DNA from: Parachlamydiales bacterium
GTDB taxonomy: Bacteria > Chlamydiota > Chlamydiia > Chlamydiales > Rhabdochlamydiaceae
Reading direction: 5' to 3'
Assembly (NCBI GenBank): GCA_023265455.1
Contig: JAHFTQ010000002.1
Location: forward strand, 124,001-188,000
Length of the DNA: 64,000 bases
This document shows positions 8,783-17,410 of the stretch, in pieces. A program made the position numbers and the translations under genes. The notes beneath the pieces were generated by a model that saw nothing but the letters and a program-made list of their open reading frames with translations, had not been told where the DNA came from and did not search any database. Each line of letters opens with the position of its first letter. The stretch's first letter is position 1.

Positions 8783-9483
8783 AATTTTGTAAAATATTGT
8801 TTTAATAGTTCTGAAAGACGTTGACGCGCAATTTCTAAATCGCCTCCTTGCGTCAGAAGAGGACAGGTCACTTGGAGCATCGCTTTTCGCACGTCAGGTG
8901 AAGGAAGGAGTGCGGCCAGCATCTCTTCATCGGGCCTTTGCAGCGCAATGGTTCCTTGATGCAGAAATCCCTCTTTGGTTTTGCGCTGAGCAGCTCCTGC
9001 AATTTTTTTCCCCTCCAAAATAACATCATACTTGGTGGGACGAGCCATGCAAAAATAGGTGCACTCTGGAGTCTGAACAGTTGCATCTTCCGGTGTCAAT
9101 TCACAATCTCCTAACCACTCTTTAGCAATGTTTTGAACGACGCGGTTGATAAGCTGATAGTTTTCCAAAGTGTTAGCTGAATAGAGGGACGATTTTGCCG
9201 GAATAAGGACAGAAAAAGCCAAGTCCCAAAGATGGAAGACAACACCTCCTCCTGTGGGCCTTCGGGCCAGATCGACACCTCTTTTTTCAGCTTCTTGCAG
9301 ATTCAGCACTTTCTCAGGATTGATAAAATGGCCAAATGTCACGCTGGGGCGCTGCCAGGCATAGAGGTGAAGAATCGGCTTTTCCCGACAGCCTAAACCC
9401 TGCAGCAACATTGCATCCCGTTGCATATTCTCATCCGCACGTGCAGGCTTAGTTTCAAAAATTTCCCAGTCCATCCGGAGCAT
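8779..9483 (-). CDS. lplA: Lipoate-protein ligase A family protein
   Basis: A lipoyl/octanoyl ligase of about 234 residues. The core signatures are WQRPSVTFGHF, RRPTGGGVVFH with the glycine-rich substrate loop, and KYDVILEGKKIAGAAQRKTK with the catalytic lysine region. It attaches lipoate to carrier proteins such as the H protein encoded upstream and 2-oxoacid dehydrogenase E2 subunits. The open frame extends to 9561, but that N-terminal part reads through a palindromic element; I start at the internal ATG at 9483 (another lies at 9474), where MDWEIFETKPARADENM begins family-like sequence. No clear ribosome site precedes either. The stop overlaps the proS start. Confidence 0.85.
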   Translation of the reverse strand: MLRMDWEIFETKPARADENMQRDAMLLQGLGCREKPILHLYAWQRPSVTFGHFINPEKVLNLQEAEKRGVDLARRPTGGGVVFHLWDLAFSVLIPAKSSLYSANTLENYQLINRVVQNIAKEWLGDCELTPEDATVQTPECTYFCMARPTKYDVILEGKKIAGAAQRKTKEGFLHQGTIALQRPDEEMLAALLPSPDVRKAMLQVTCPLLTQGGDLEIARQRLSELLKQYFTKL

Positions 9484-9525
9484 TCTACTAGTTATCCCAA
9501 TTTTGTGGCAGCCTATACCTCCATT

Positions 9526-9659
9526 GGGTGTAATTAAAAGTATTAGGAAACGCCTCACCACAGAGCCACAGAGAAGGATGAGGTTACGCAGAAATTTTTT
9601 CTCATCTTTTCTCGTCCTCCTCTGTGGTGAGGCGTTTCCTAATACTTTTAATTACACCC
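9526..9659. repeat. Palindromic intergenic element with 40-bp perfect arms
   Basis: The left arm 9526-9565 and right arm 9620-9659 are perfect 40-bp inverted repeats beginning GGGTGTAATTAAAAG. The 54-bp centre continues imperfectly complementary (CCACAGAGAAGGATGAG against CTCATCTTTTCTCGTCC). The CACAGAG words resemble a class of dispersed CCACAGAG palindromes seen in many environmental bacterial genomes. It lies just upstream of lplA and downstream of the broken MazG-like gene, both leftward, so it can act as a transcript hairpin. Confidence 0.85.
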
Positions 9660-9712
9660 CCCTCCATTTGCACCAAGGCATAGAAAAAAACCCATACCAG
9701 AATGTTTTATTG

Positions 9713-9746
9713 ACTCGGGCCTCAACTCGGGCCTCAACTCGGGCCT
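9713..9746. repeat. 12-bp tandem repeat, almost three copies
   Basis: The unit ACTCGGGCCTCA is repeated head to tail from 9713; the third copy breaks off into a T-run after CGGGCC. The leftward MazG-like frame ends inside the array, so the last residues of that frame (GPS) are encoded by repeat sequence. This suggests the 3' end of the gene was altered by repeat expansion. Confidence 0.85.
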
Positions 9747-10097
9747 TTTTCCAAGTTGCTCCTGTCTTTGATGAATTGAATTCTTTCCTTATACTTCTCT
9801 CCAAGATCTACCTGGTAATAGTTTGCGATTTGCAAAGCATGGATGAGCAAATCTGGAAGCACTTCATCGATCAATTGCGAAGGATCGGGTTCTTTTTTCC
9901 TGTTCTTTGATTTCACAATAGGCTGCCATTTTGCCCGTTGTCTTGACCAGGTGTAATAAAATGTGCCTCAATTTGTCAAAATCATGGTTAATTTCAAAAT
10001 ATTTTTCATCAAACTCTCTTTGCGCAAATTGCGCTTCGTGAGTATTGATCATCGCATAGCTAAAGCTGGGCAGCAGAACAAGAAAAAGGTATCTCAT
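9734..10097 (-). pseudogene. MazG-like protein gene broken by a frameshift
   Basis: Two overlapping leftward frames together resemble one small MazG-like (nucleotide pyrophosphohydrolase fold) protein. The first (10097 to 9864, 77 codons) carries KLRHILLHLVKTTGKMAAYCE and stops early. The second (9916 to 9734) continues with DPSQLIDEVLPDLLIHALQI and YQVDLGEKYKERI. The frames meet at a run of six A on the coding strand; five A would join them into one protein. The first frame starts with a hydrophobic stretch (MRYLFLVLLPSFSYA) after an AGG, odd for a cytoplasmic hydrolase. It is either a pseudogene, a gene rescued by slippage at the A-run, or a sequencing error in the homopolymer. Confidence 0.7.
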
Positions 10098-10196
10098 AAC
10101 AACCTATTCCATATTAAAAATTTATAACTATATCGCAGGGTCCAGTATAAAATTTGCAAAAAAAAGAGGAAAGCACCTACAATCGCAGTGAGGCCG

Positions 10197-10212
10197 CCCC
10201 CGCTTCCGGGGG
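10197..10212 (+). promoter_or_regulatory. GC-rich hairpin in the clpC leader
   Basis: CCCCCG (10197-10202) and CGGGGG (10207-10212) form a six-pair stem around a CTTC loop. It lies 24 nt before the clpC ATG inside otherwise A+T-rich DNA. No T-run follows, so it is not an ordinary terminator. A leader hairpin affecting mRNA stability or translation is possible. AGGA (about 10224) between hairpin and ATG is the likely ribosome site. Confidence 0.5.
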
Positions 10213-10236
10213 TCTTCCCCTCTAGGATGGTACGTT

Positions 10237-12780
10237 ATGTTTGATAAATTCACGAATCGTGCAAAACAAGTGATTAAGCTCGCCAAAAAAGAGGCGCAGC
10301 GTATGAATCATAACTACCTAGGAACGGAACACGTTCTTTTGGGGCTTCTCAAACTCGGCCAAGGGATTGCCGTTAACGTGCTGCGCAATTTCAACCTTGA
10401 CTATGAGACTGTCCGTCAAGAAGTCGAAAGGCTCGTCGGTTTTGGACCAGAAATTCAAGTCTACAGTGATCCTGCCTTGACTGCGATTGTCAAGAAAGGG
10501 TTCGAGTTCGCAAATGAAGAGGCCGCTAGCCTCAATCATAATTATGTTGGGACAGAGCACCTTCTCTTGGCACTCCTGCGCCAATCCGATGGCGTTGCTG
10601 CTCAGGTTCTAGAAAATCTCAATGTCAATCTCAAAGATATCCGTCGTGAAGTGTTGAAAGAACTGGAAACTTTCAATTTGCAGCTTCCTCCGATGGGAAT
10701 GAATGGCTCTAATGCAACTCCACCCCCCGGTGGATCGTCTTCGAAACCACAAGACAAAGGATCCTCTTCTCCTGACAAAATGCCGGCGCTGCGCGCCTAC
10801 GGTCACGATCTCACCGAGCTTTGTAGAGAAGGGAAACTCGATCCTGTCATCGGACGTAAAGAAGAAGTCGAGCGGCTCATCTTAATTCTTTGCCGCCGCC
10901 GCAAAAACAATCCCGTTCTGATCGGAGAAGCCGGTGTTGGAAAAACCGCTATTGTTGAAGGGCTGGCTCAAGCTATCGTCCGAGGAGAAGTACCCGACAA
11001 TTTGGCTAAGAAAAAACTGATCTCGCTAGATCTGACTTTGATGATTGCTGGAACAAAATACCGGGGTCAATTTGAAGAACGGATCAAAGCCGTCATGGAT
11101 GAGATTAAAAAAAGTGGAAATATCCTTCTCTTCATCGACGAATTACACACGATTGTAGGTGCAGGTGCTGCCGAAGGAGCTATCGACGCTTCTAATATTT
11201 TAAAACCGGCCCTTTCGCGCGGCGAAATTCAATGTATTGGCGCAACAACACTCGACGAATACCGCAAGAAAATTGAAAAAGATGCGGCTCTTGAACGAAG
11301 ATTTCAAAAAATCATTGTCGTCCCACCGTCCATTGATGACAGCATTCAAATTCTCCATGGTCTGCAATCGAAATATGAAGAGCATCACCACTGCAAATAT
11401 ACCGATGAGGCTATTGAAGGTGCTGTGAAAATGTCGAATCAGTACATCGCTGGCAGGTTCCTTCCCGATAAAGCGATCGATCTTATCGATGAAGCTGGAG
11501 CTAAAGCTAGAATCGCTTCTATGCACCAACCCCAAAATCTCACTCAGTTTGAGGGCAAAATTGAAGAAGTCCGTATTGCTAAAGAAGAGGCCATCTCTCG
11601 GCAGGAATATGAAAAAGCCGCAAAGCTACGTGATAATGAAAAAAACCTTCGTGAAGAGCTTCAGTCTCTAGCTCACCAGTGGGAGACTGCTAAAGCAGAA
11701 AATCAAGTCGTTGTCGATGATGAAGATATCGCAGCCATTATCGCTAAACAAACGGGTATTCCACTGACTCGCCTGACAGAAGGAGAGACCGCTAAAGTCC
11801 TCAAAATGGAAGAAATTCTCAAGGGTCACATTATTGGACAAGATGAGGCTGTCAGTACGATCTGTAGCGCTATCCGCCGAAGCCGGGCGGGCATCAAAGA
11901 TCCTAACCGTCCCATTGGAGCTTTCCTTTTCCTGGGGCCGACAGGTGTTGGAAAAACCCTTGTAGCTAAACAGCTCGCTATCCAGATGTTTGGTGGGGAG
12001 GATTCCTTGATTCAAGTCGACATGTCCGAATATATGGAAAAATTCGCGGCCAGTCGGATGACAGGATCGCCTCCTGGCTACGTCGGCTATGAAGAAGGCG
12101 GTCAGCTGACTGAGCAAGTTCGGCAAAGACCTTACTGTGTCATCCTTTTCGACGAAATCGAAAAGGCCCATCCCGATGTCATGAATCTTCTTTTACAAGT
12201 CTTTGAAGAAGGAAGGCTCACAGATTCTTTCGGCCGTAAGATCGATTTCCGCAATACGATCATTATCATGACCTCAAACTTAGGAGCCGATCTCATCCGT
12301 GGCCAAACAGAAATGGGTTTTGGTGCTCAGGAGACGATTACTGACTATAACAAGATGAAAGAAGCTATTGGAGGCGCTGTTAAAAAACACTTCCGCCCTG
12401 AGCTTCTCAACCGTTTAGATGGGATTGTCAACTTCCGCATGCTTGATAAAAACAGCCTTCTACAAATTGTCGACCTCGATGTGCAAAAAGTCAAAGAGCG
12501 GCTCACCCCTAAACATATTCTTCTTAACCTCGATCAAAAAGCTAAGGAGTTCCTCGTCAGCAAAGGGTACGATCCCAAGATGGGTGCTAGACCTATCCGC
12601 CGGGCCATCGAGATTTATCTTGAAACTCCTCTGGCTAATAAATTACTTCTCAATCCTGATAAAGGAGGCTCTTACCTTGCCACCGTCGAAGGAGACAAGC
12701 TTGTCTTTCTCGAACAAGAGGCCCCTCCCAGTGATGCTAAGGACCCCTTAGCAACCCTACAACCCGGCCAAGAAGGTTAG
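10237..12780 (+). CDS. clpC: ClpC AAA+ chaperone/unfoldase
   Basis: An 847-residue Hsp100 protein, the expected ClpC length. The order is: two N-terminal Clp repeats ([12 protein letters not shown] and the second at about residues 80-140), first AAA+ module with GEAGVGKT near residue 230, an M-region with a UVR-like motif ([13 protein letters not shown] near 458), a second AAA+ module with GPTGVGKT near 567, and a C-terminal D2-small domain. It unfolds substrates for the ClpP peptidase and handles stress-damaged proteins. It stands alone on the plus strand with about 140 nt of leader; I saw no CIRCE or CtsR operator. Its stop is 4 nt from the convergent gene. Order relative to lplA and mnmA matches Chlamydia. 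Confidence 0.97.
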   Translation: MFDKFTNRAKQVIKLAKKEAQRMNHNYLGTEHVLLGLLKLGQGIAVNVLRNFNLDYETVRQEVERLVGFGPEIQVYSDPALTAIVKKGFEFANEEAASLNHNYVGTEHLLLALLRQSDGVAAQVLENLNVNLKDIRREVLKELETFNLQLPPMGMNGSNATPPPGGSSSKPQDKGSSSPDKMPALRAYGHDLTELCREGKLDPVIGRKEEVERLILILCRRRKNNPVLIGEAGVGKTAIVEGLAQAIVRGEVPDNLAKKKLISLDLTLMIAGTKYRGQFEERIKAVMDEIKKSGNILLFIDELHTIVGAGAAEGAIDASNILKPALSRGEIQCIGATTLDEYRKKIEKDAALERRFQKIIVVPPSIDDSIQILHGLQSKYEEHHHCKYTDEAIEGAVKMSNQYIAGRFLPDKAIDLIDEAGAKARIASMHQPQNLTQFEGKIEEVRIAKEEAISRQEYEKAAKLRDNEKNLREELQSLAHQWETAKAENQVVVDDEDIAAIIAKQTGIPLTRLTEGETAKVLKMEEILKGHIIGQDEAVSTICSAIRRSRAGIKDPNRPIGAFLFLGPTGVGKTLVAKQLAIQMFGGEDSLIQVDMSEYMEKFAASRMTGSPPGYVGYEEGGQLTEQVRQRPYCVILFDEIEKAHPDVMNLLLQVFEEGRLTDSFGRKIDFRNTIIIMTSNLGADLIRGQTEMGFGAQETITDYNKMKEAIGGAVKKHFRPELLNRLDGIVNFRMLDKNSLLQIVDLDVQKVKERLTPKHILLNLDQKAKEFLVSKGYDPKMGARPIRRAIEIYLETPLANKLLLNPDKGGSYLATVEGDKLVFLEQEAPPSDAKDPLATLQPGQEG

Positions 12781-12784
12781 AAGG

Positions 12785-13297
12785 CTAAATGGTGGATTTA
12801 TATTCCTCTTCTAGATACCTTCCCTCCTCCATGATGTATCCTAGCAAGAAAATAACGAGGCTCAGCAAGATAAGCTTAAATTCAGCCGACATGAAGAGGA
12901 AGAGCGCTATGTTATTGCCGGGAGACACCAGAAAATAGTTCCGCAATGCGGTGTAGAAGGGGTAACACAACTGGCTAAAGAGTAGAAGAATCGCTATCTG
13001 GCGGATATAGCGAACATTAGCTTTTGAAAAAAATTCCAACCGTTCATAAAGTCTAAGAAGCCTGGCTAGTAGAAAGAGTATCGCCCAAAAAAACGCGTAC
13101 GAAATCGTCTCCTCTAATAAAGGCTTCAACGCTAATACAGCTTTCTTAAAGTTGCTAGACCAATCCGCCTCTTGGATTTGGTAGTATTGGAGAGGAGTCC
13201 AAGATACTATTGCCAACACGATCATGAAAACCATCCCAGCAATGCACAGATACCTTAGCACCCGGCTTAGCACACGAATTTTACGCTCATTTTTCAT
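12785..13297 (-). CDS. DUF2975-like four-helix membrane protein
   Basis: A 170-residue protein with about four membrane helices (around residues 15-35, 65-85, 105-125 and 135-155 from the chosen start) and charged loops. Layout and the early RVLRYLCIAGMVF segment resemble DUF2975 proteins. In many bacteria these sit next to a short YozG-type HTH regulator, and exactly such a gene lies divergently at 13706. The frame extends to 13339, but the ATG at 13297 has GGGAG 7 nt upstream, so I start there. The pair may form a small membrane-signal regulatory module; its stimulus is unknown. Confidence 0.65.
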   Translation of the reverse strand: MKNERKIRVLSRVLRYLCIAGMVFMIVLAIVSWTPLQYYQIQEADWSSNFKKAVLALKPLLEETISYAFFWAILFLLARLLRLYERLEFFSKANVRYIRQIAILLLFSQLCYPFYTALRNYFLVSPGNNIALFLFMSAEFKLILLSLVIFLLGYIMEEGRYLEEEYKSTI

Positions 13298-13555
13298 AGA
13301 TAATCTCCCAGACACCGACGCCGAATTATTGATAAACATTTATTTTTTATCAAGTATTAATAAGATTTGGAGCTCAGAACCCCTAACCAAGTCCAACGAG
13401 GCCAATTTTGGAAATACCCCTTGCAAAATCGAGTTGATTTCAATTTTGCATTTTTTATTCTTACATCCTTATCAGGAAGAAATGCTCGTATTTCATTCAA
13501 TTTATGCTGTTTATTATTAAATATCTTTTCCCTCCAATGTTGTGTAAGAATTCTT

Positions 13556-13585
13556 TTGCATTTTTTTCACAAATTATGTTATATT
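13556..13585 (+). promoter_or_regulatory. Candidate sigma-70-type promoter for the HTH gene
   Basis: TTGCAT (13556-13561) and TATATT (13580-13585) are separated by 18 bp and precede the HTH gene by 120 bp. The rest of the 408-bp gap 13298-13705 is A+T-rich, and I see no gene, RNA or repeat in it apart from the ribosome site of the leftward gene. The call rests on hexamer matches only. Confidence 0.35.
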
Positions 13586-13705
13586 AAAAAGGGGTCGATG
13601 GACTAAACTTCTAACAGAAAGTAGAAGATGGGCTAGTGCCTATACCGCCATGTTTGATTGGACTGAATGATTCGACTATTGTAAAAATCCTCCATCTGTA
13701 GTGAT

Positions 13706-13933
13706 ATGCCTATTGTTGTAAACCTTGATATAGCGTTAGCTAAGAAAAAAATGCGTTCTAAAGAACTCGCTGAAATGATTGGGATTACCGAGCAAAATCT
13801 CTCAATTTTGAAAACGGGAAAAGCCAGGGCTTTGCGATTCAGCACTCTGGAAGCCATCTGTAAAGCGTTGGATTGCCAACCAGGGGATCTTTTAGAATAC
13901 CGCCCTGCCGAAGAAACCTCTCTGACTAGTTAA
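13706..13933 (+). CDS. YozG-type Cro/CI HTH transcription regulator
   Basis: A 75-residue protein that is almost only a helix-turn-helix: VNLDIALAKKKMRSKELAEMI is the first half and ITEQNLSILKTGKARALRFS the recognition region, closing with LEAICKALDCQPGDLLEY, a hallmark of the short YozG group. It should bind DNA as a dimer and probably controls its divergent DUF2975-like neighbour, the usual arrangement. The ribosome site is weak. The stop shares the tetranucleotide TTAA with the convergent kinase-like gene. The family call is firm; targets are inferred from neighbourhood. Confidence 0.85.
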   Translation: MPIVVNLDIALAKKKMRSKELAEMIGITEQNLSILKTGKARALRFSTLEAICKALDCQPGDLLEYRPAEETSLTS

Positions 13934-14799
13934 AGCGGTCGTTTTTCTATTAGCATGTCCTGAAAATAAGGATCTAAGGTAGGGTGATGCCTGTGAATCC
14001 ACCTCCTAAGTCCTGTTGTCAGCAGTTCAATTTCCTGATAGACCTCTCTGGGGGTTTGCAGGTCGTAGGATTTTTTTAAAGACCCTGCATCTAGCAACAT
14101 GACACGCTCACCGTAAAACCCTACATTTCTTCGAAATGCAGAATCTTGCATCTGAACACCTTTGAGAATGCGCTCTTCCACCGCTTCAAAAAGTGCGGCT
14201 ATTGACTTTATTGCACCTGCAAGATCCTCCTCTTTCATCTGTCTATCGATCCTGACGATGGCAAGTTCACCATAATTTTGTAGAAGAAATTCTGTCTCAT
14301 CCAAATTAACTTCATGCTCTACCCAGCTAGAGTCCACAAGCCGCACTTTCCCATGCTGACCAGAGGTTCTATTAAGATGAAGATACAAAACCCCCGTGAG
14401 CTCTGGCAAAATCTCGTACGCCAGCTGATAGCTTTCTATGACAAGTTTAGGATTGTAATGGATAAAAAATTTCCCGTACCACGCCTCTAGAGGAATCGAG
14501 CATTTGTTTAAGAGTCTCTCGAAGCTAGGATCGCCATGTCGAAAGAATTTCAATACCGTCTTTTGATCTTCTCCTAAAAATGCATGACATTGCTTGCCAG
14601 AGCCCAAATAGAAAAATTTCTGTTGTAGTCTTTCATTAACGCCTTCAGCTACCACTGGCTCAGTAGACGATGGTGCCAACTGACTCAAGATCTCTTGGAA
14701 CCGGAATTTCTGGGTCCTGGACTCATAGAAAAAATAAAGAGTCAGCAACCCTAAAAAAACGACGCCCATGGCTATATTTTTCAAAATTTTTCTTTTCAT
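13930..14799 (-). CDS. Membrane-anchored protein-kinase-like protein
   Basis: A 289-residue protein with a basic N-terminus and one membrane helix (about residues 9-25), then a soluble domain with kinase-like landmarks. YLGSGKQCHAFLGED (64-78) looks like a glycine-rich loop and VLKFF gives K84. QMQDSAFRRNVGF supplies D219 and N225 in catalytic-loop spacing, and LLDAGS gives D237 where kinases have DFG. E130 in the preceding helix-strand region could be the hinge. I do not recognise a named family; chlamydiae carry few known Ser/Thr kinases. It could be active, a pseudokinase, or a small-molecule (APH-like) kinase. The topology puts the domain in the cytoplasm or periplasm depending on insertion. 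Confidence 0.5.
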   Translation of the reverse strand: MKRKILKNIAMGVVFLGLLTLYFFYESRTQKFRFQEILSQLAPSSTEPVVAEGVNERLQQKFFYLGSGKQCHAFLGEDQKTVLKFFRHGDPSFERLLNKCSIPLEAWYGKFFIHYNPKLVIESYQLAYEILPELTGVLYLHLNRTSGQHGKVRLVDSSWVEHEVNLDETEFLLQNYGELAIVRIDRQMKEEDLAGAIKSIAALFEAVEERILKGVQMQDSAFRRNVGFYGERVMLLDAGSLKKSYDLQTPREVYQEIELLTTGLRRWIHRHHPTLDPYFQDMLIEKRPL

Positions 14800-14910
14800 A
14801 ACGCTCTCATTTTACACTGAAAATAGGTGGTTTGTAAACAAAACTACCCAAGAAGCTTTAAAGATTTTTTTTCACTGGTTGAAGGCTGGCAAATCCTTTA
14901 AAATGGTGGG

Positions 14911-15960
14911 ATGAAAAAAGTTGCCATTGGGATGTCAGGAGGGGTTGATTCCTCGGTTGCTGCCCTTTTACTCAAGGAGCAAGGGTATGAGGTGATCGGC
15001 CTTTTCATGAAAAATTGGGAAGAGTCTAGCGGCGCTTGCAATGCTGCGGAAGACTACCAAGATGTCATCCGGGTCTGTGACACTCTTGGCATCCCCTACT
15101 ACACCGTCAATTTTACTGAAGAATATTGGAGCAACGTCTTTACCCATTTTCTCGAAGAGCTTAAATTGGGCTATACCCCCAATCCTGATATTCTCTGTAA
15201 TCGGGAAATCAAGTTCAAAGCCCTTTTTCAAAAAGCGATGGAGCTGGGGGCTGATTATCTTGCAACAGGACACTACGCCCAAACAGAGAACGGGTTTCTC
15301 CTGAGAAGCGCTGACACAGCAAAAGATCAAACCTATTTTCTATATACTTTAAAAAAATCGATTTTGGAAAAGGTGCTTTTTCCCGTGGGCCATTTGAAAA
15401 AAGAAGAAGTCCGCGCCCTTGCCCATCAGCACGGACTTGCCACTGCCTCAAAAAAAGACAGCACGGGAATCTGCTTCATTGGAGAGAGAAACTTCCGAGA
15501 GTTCATCAATCAGTATATCCCCTACCAGAAAGGTCCTTTTAAAACCTTGGAAGGCAAGATCGTCGGGGAACATGAGGGAGTGGCTTTCTACACTATTGGA
15601 CAACGGAAAGGACTCAAAATCGGAGGGCCTGGTGAGGCTTGGTTTGTGGTCGCTAAAGATGTTTCTAACAATACCGTCTATATCGAACAAGGTGATGACC
15701 ACCCGGCTCTTTACGAATCCCATCTCACAGCTTCAGAAATGACGTGGGTCACCGATGCCCCTCCGACTCTTCCCTTCCGCTGCCTTGCCAAAATTAGGTA
15801 CCGACAACCCGATCAGGAATGCGTCATTGAGAGCATCTCAGAGGGTGTAGCAAAGATCTCCTTCCCAACTCCACAGCGAGCGGTTACACCTCGACAAGCG
15901 ATTGTTTTCTACGAAGGCTCCACCTGTTTAGGTGGAGCCCTCATCTGCCCAAAATCTTAG
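14911..15960 (+). CDS. mnmA: tRNA-specific 2-thiouridylase MnmA
   Basis: A 349-residue enzyme that thiolates U34 of tRNAs for Lys, Glu and Gln, giving s2U. The PP-loop GMSGGVDSS binds ATP at the N-terminus; NPDILCNREIKF and DSTGICFIGERNF carry the two catalytic cysteines that handle sulfur and the thiouridine intermediate. A C-terminal beta-barrel tRNA-binding part (GQRKGLKIGG and after) completes the family length. It follows clpC in chlamydial gene order. Its TAG stop shares TTAG with the stop of the convergent permease. An imperfect dyad near 14825-14847 lies in the divergent promoter region. Confidence 0.96.
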   Translation: MKKVAIGMSGGVDSSVAALLLKEQGYEVIGLFMKNWEESSGACNAAEDYQDVIRVCDTLGIPYYTVNFTEEYWSNVFTHFLEELKLGYTPNPDILCNREIKFKALFQKAMELGADYLATGHYAQTENGFLLRSADTAKDQTYFLYTLKKSILEKVLFPVGHLKKEEVRALAHQHGLATASKKDSTGICFIGERNFREFINQYIPYQKGPFKTLEGKIVGEHEGVAFYTIGQRKGLKIGGPGEAWFVVAKDVSNNTVYIEQGDDHPALYESHLTASEMTWVTDAPPTLPFRCLAKIRYRQPDQECVIESISEGVAKISFPTPQRAVTPRQAIVFYEGSTCLGGALICPKS

Positions 15961-17408
15961 CTATTACGGATCTTACTATGCTTGCGTCCGTAATAAGCAT
16001 AAAACAGGCAGCCCGCTCCAATGAGGAGAATAAACTGAATCCATGTGACTCCTGGCATGAGAATCATTTGGAAAAGACAGCCCAGCGTCCCGAGTAGCGG
16101 CACCCAAGGTGTAAAAGGTGTCTTGAAAGGACGGTGAAGGCTCGGTTGTGTGAACCGCAAAACGAGCACGCCAAAACAGACCATCCCGAACACAAAAAGA
16201 GCTCCCATGGAGGTGAGTTGCCCTAGGATGTTCACAGGGAAAAACCCTGCTAATAACACCCCAACGCCCGCAAGGATCAGTGTCGTATAGAAAGGTGTAC
16301 GATATTTTGGATGTGTTTTTCCGAAGATCGCAGGGACGAGTCCATCGTGTGCCATCGTGTAGAAAATACGAGCTTGCGCTGTCATCATCACCAAGATCAC
16401 GGACGTTAATCCTGCGAGAATCGCAAAATTGATAATGTAGCGCAGCCAAGTAAAACTTGGACCAAAGGCATTCACCGCAACACCCACAGGATCGGCAACA
16501 CCTAAAGTTCTATAATCGACGACCCCTGTCATAATGACAGCAAAAATAATATAGACCACTGTACAAATGAGAAGCGATCCGATCATCCCAATCGGCATGT
16601 CGCGCTGAGGATTTTTAGCCTCTTGTGCAAGTGTCGAAACCGCATCAAATCCCAAGAATGCAAAGAAAACAACTCCGGCCCCGCGCAAGATTCCGCTCCA
16701 ACCAAACTCTCCAAAAACCCCTGTATTTTCAGGAATAAAGGGGGTCAGGTGCTCTCCCTTGATAAAGGCAATCCCGAAGCCTACAAACAGAAGGATCACT
16801 GCTAATTTGACTAACACTAAAAGATCGTTCAAAAAAGCTGCCGTTTGAATACCACGGCTCACTAACCAAGCAATCAAGGCAATGATCGCCATGGCTGGCA
16901 AATTGAACATCGCTCCTGTTGATACCCAGCCCGCCTCGGCACTGTAAACAAGCGGAGCCTTGGAAAGAATCATCGGAAGGGGAATTCCCAAATCTGATAA
17001 TAAACTCGTCAAGTAGCCCGACCAGCCAACAGCCACAGTACAAAACGAGAACAGATATTCGACTGTCAAAGCAATCCCCATGATCCAGGCGAAAAATTCG
17101 CCGATAGCCACAAAGGCGTAGGTATAAGCACTTCCTGCAATAGGAATCAGAGAGGCAAATTCCGCATAACATAGAGCTGCAAAGCTGCAAATAATCGCTG
17201 CAATAATAAAAGAAATAACAACTGCTGGTCCTGCAAAGTTAGCAGCGACCTCTCCTGTTAGAACAAATAAGCCCGCCCCAATGACAGCTCCGACTCCCAT
17301 TGCAGTCAAGTTGAGGGGTCCTAAAGCTCTTTTTAAACCATGTTTTGTGTCAGCAGCCTCTTTTAAAAGAGCGCCTATCGATTTTTTTGCAAATAAACCT
17401 TTTTTCAT
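15957..17408 (-). CDS. APC-family amino-acid permease
   Basis: A transporter of about 483 residues with roughly 12 membrane helices and the APC signatures GLKRALGPLNLTAMGVGAVIG and GAGLFVLTGEVA in helix 1, and FFAFLGFDAVSTLAQEAKNP in helix 6. This subgroup resembles the CAT/YfnA amino-acid permeases, which import cationic or branched amino acids; specificity cannot be read here. Amino-acid import is expected in an intracellular bacterium. The open frame begins at 17456, overlapping the ptsN stop by 46 nt; I choose the ATG at 17408, where MKKGLFAKKS begins. Neither has a strong ribosome site. Confidence 0.85.
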   Translation of the reverse strand: MKKGLFAKKSIGALLKEAADTKHGLKRALGPLNLTAMGVGAVIGAGLFVLTGEVAANFAGPAVVISFIIAAIICSFAALCYAEFASLIPIAGSAYTYAFVAIGEFFAWIMGIALTVEYLFSFCTVAVGWSGYLTSLLSDLGIPLPMILSKAPLVYSAEAGWVSTGAMFNLPAMAIIALIAWLVSRGIQTAAFLNDLLVLVKLAVILLFVGFGIAFIKGEHLTPFIPENTGVFGEFGWSGILRGAGVVFFAFLGFDAVSTLAQEAKNPQRDMPIGMIGSLLICTVVYIIFAVIMTGVVDYRTLGVADPVGVAVNAFGPSFTWLRYIINFAILAGLTSVILVMMTAQARIFYTMAHDGLVPAIFGKTHPKYRTPFYTTLILAGVGVLLAGFFPVNILGQLTSMGALFVFGMVCFGVLVLRFTQPSLHRPFKTPFTPWVPLLGTLGCLFQMILMPGVTWIQFILLIGAGCLFYAYYGRKHSKIRNS

Positions 17409-17410
17409 TT

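Noticed and set aside
9484..9561. N-terminal extension of LplA to 9561
   Set aside because: The extra residues are encoded by the palindromic arm and do not resemble the family start.
9503..9910. Plus-strand frame running through the palindrome and tandem repeat
   Set aside because: Its sequence is made from repeat DNA and the antisense of the MazG-like frames; no domain seen.
13298..13705. Possible small gene or RNA in the gap upstream of the HTH gene
   Set aside because: Short frames here have no ribosome site or conserved look; only a candidate promoter remains.
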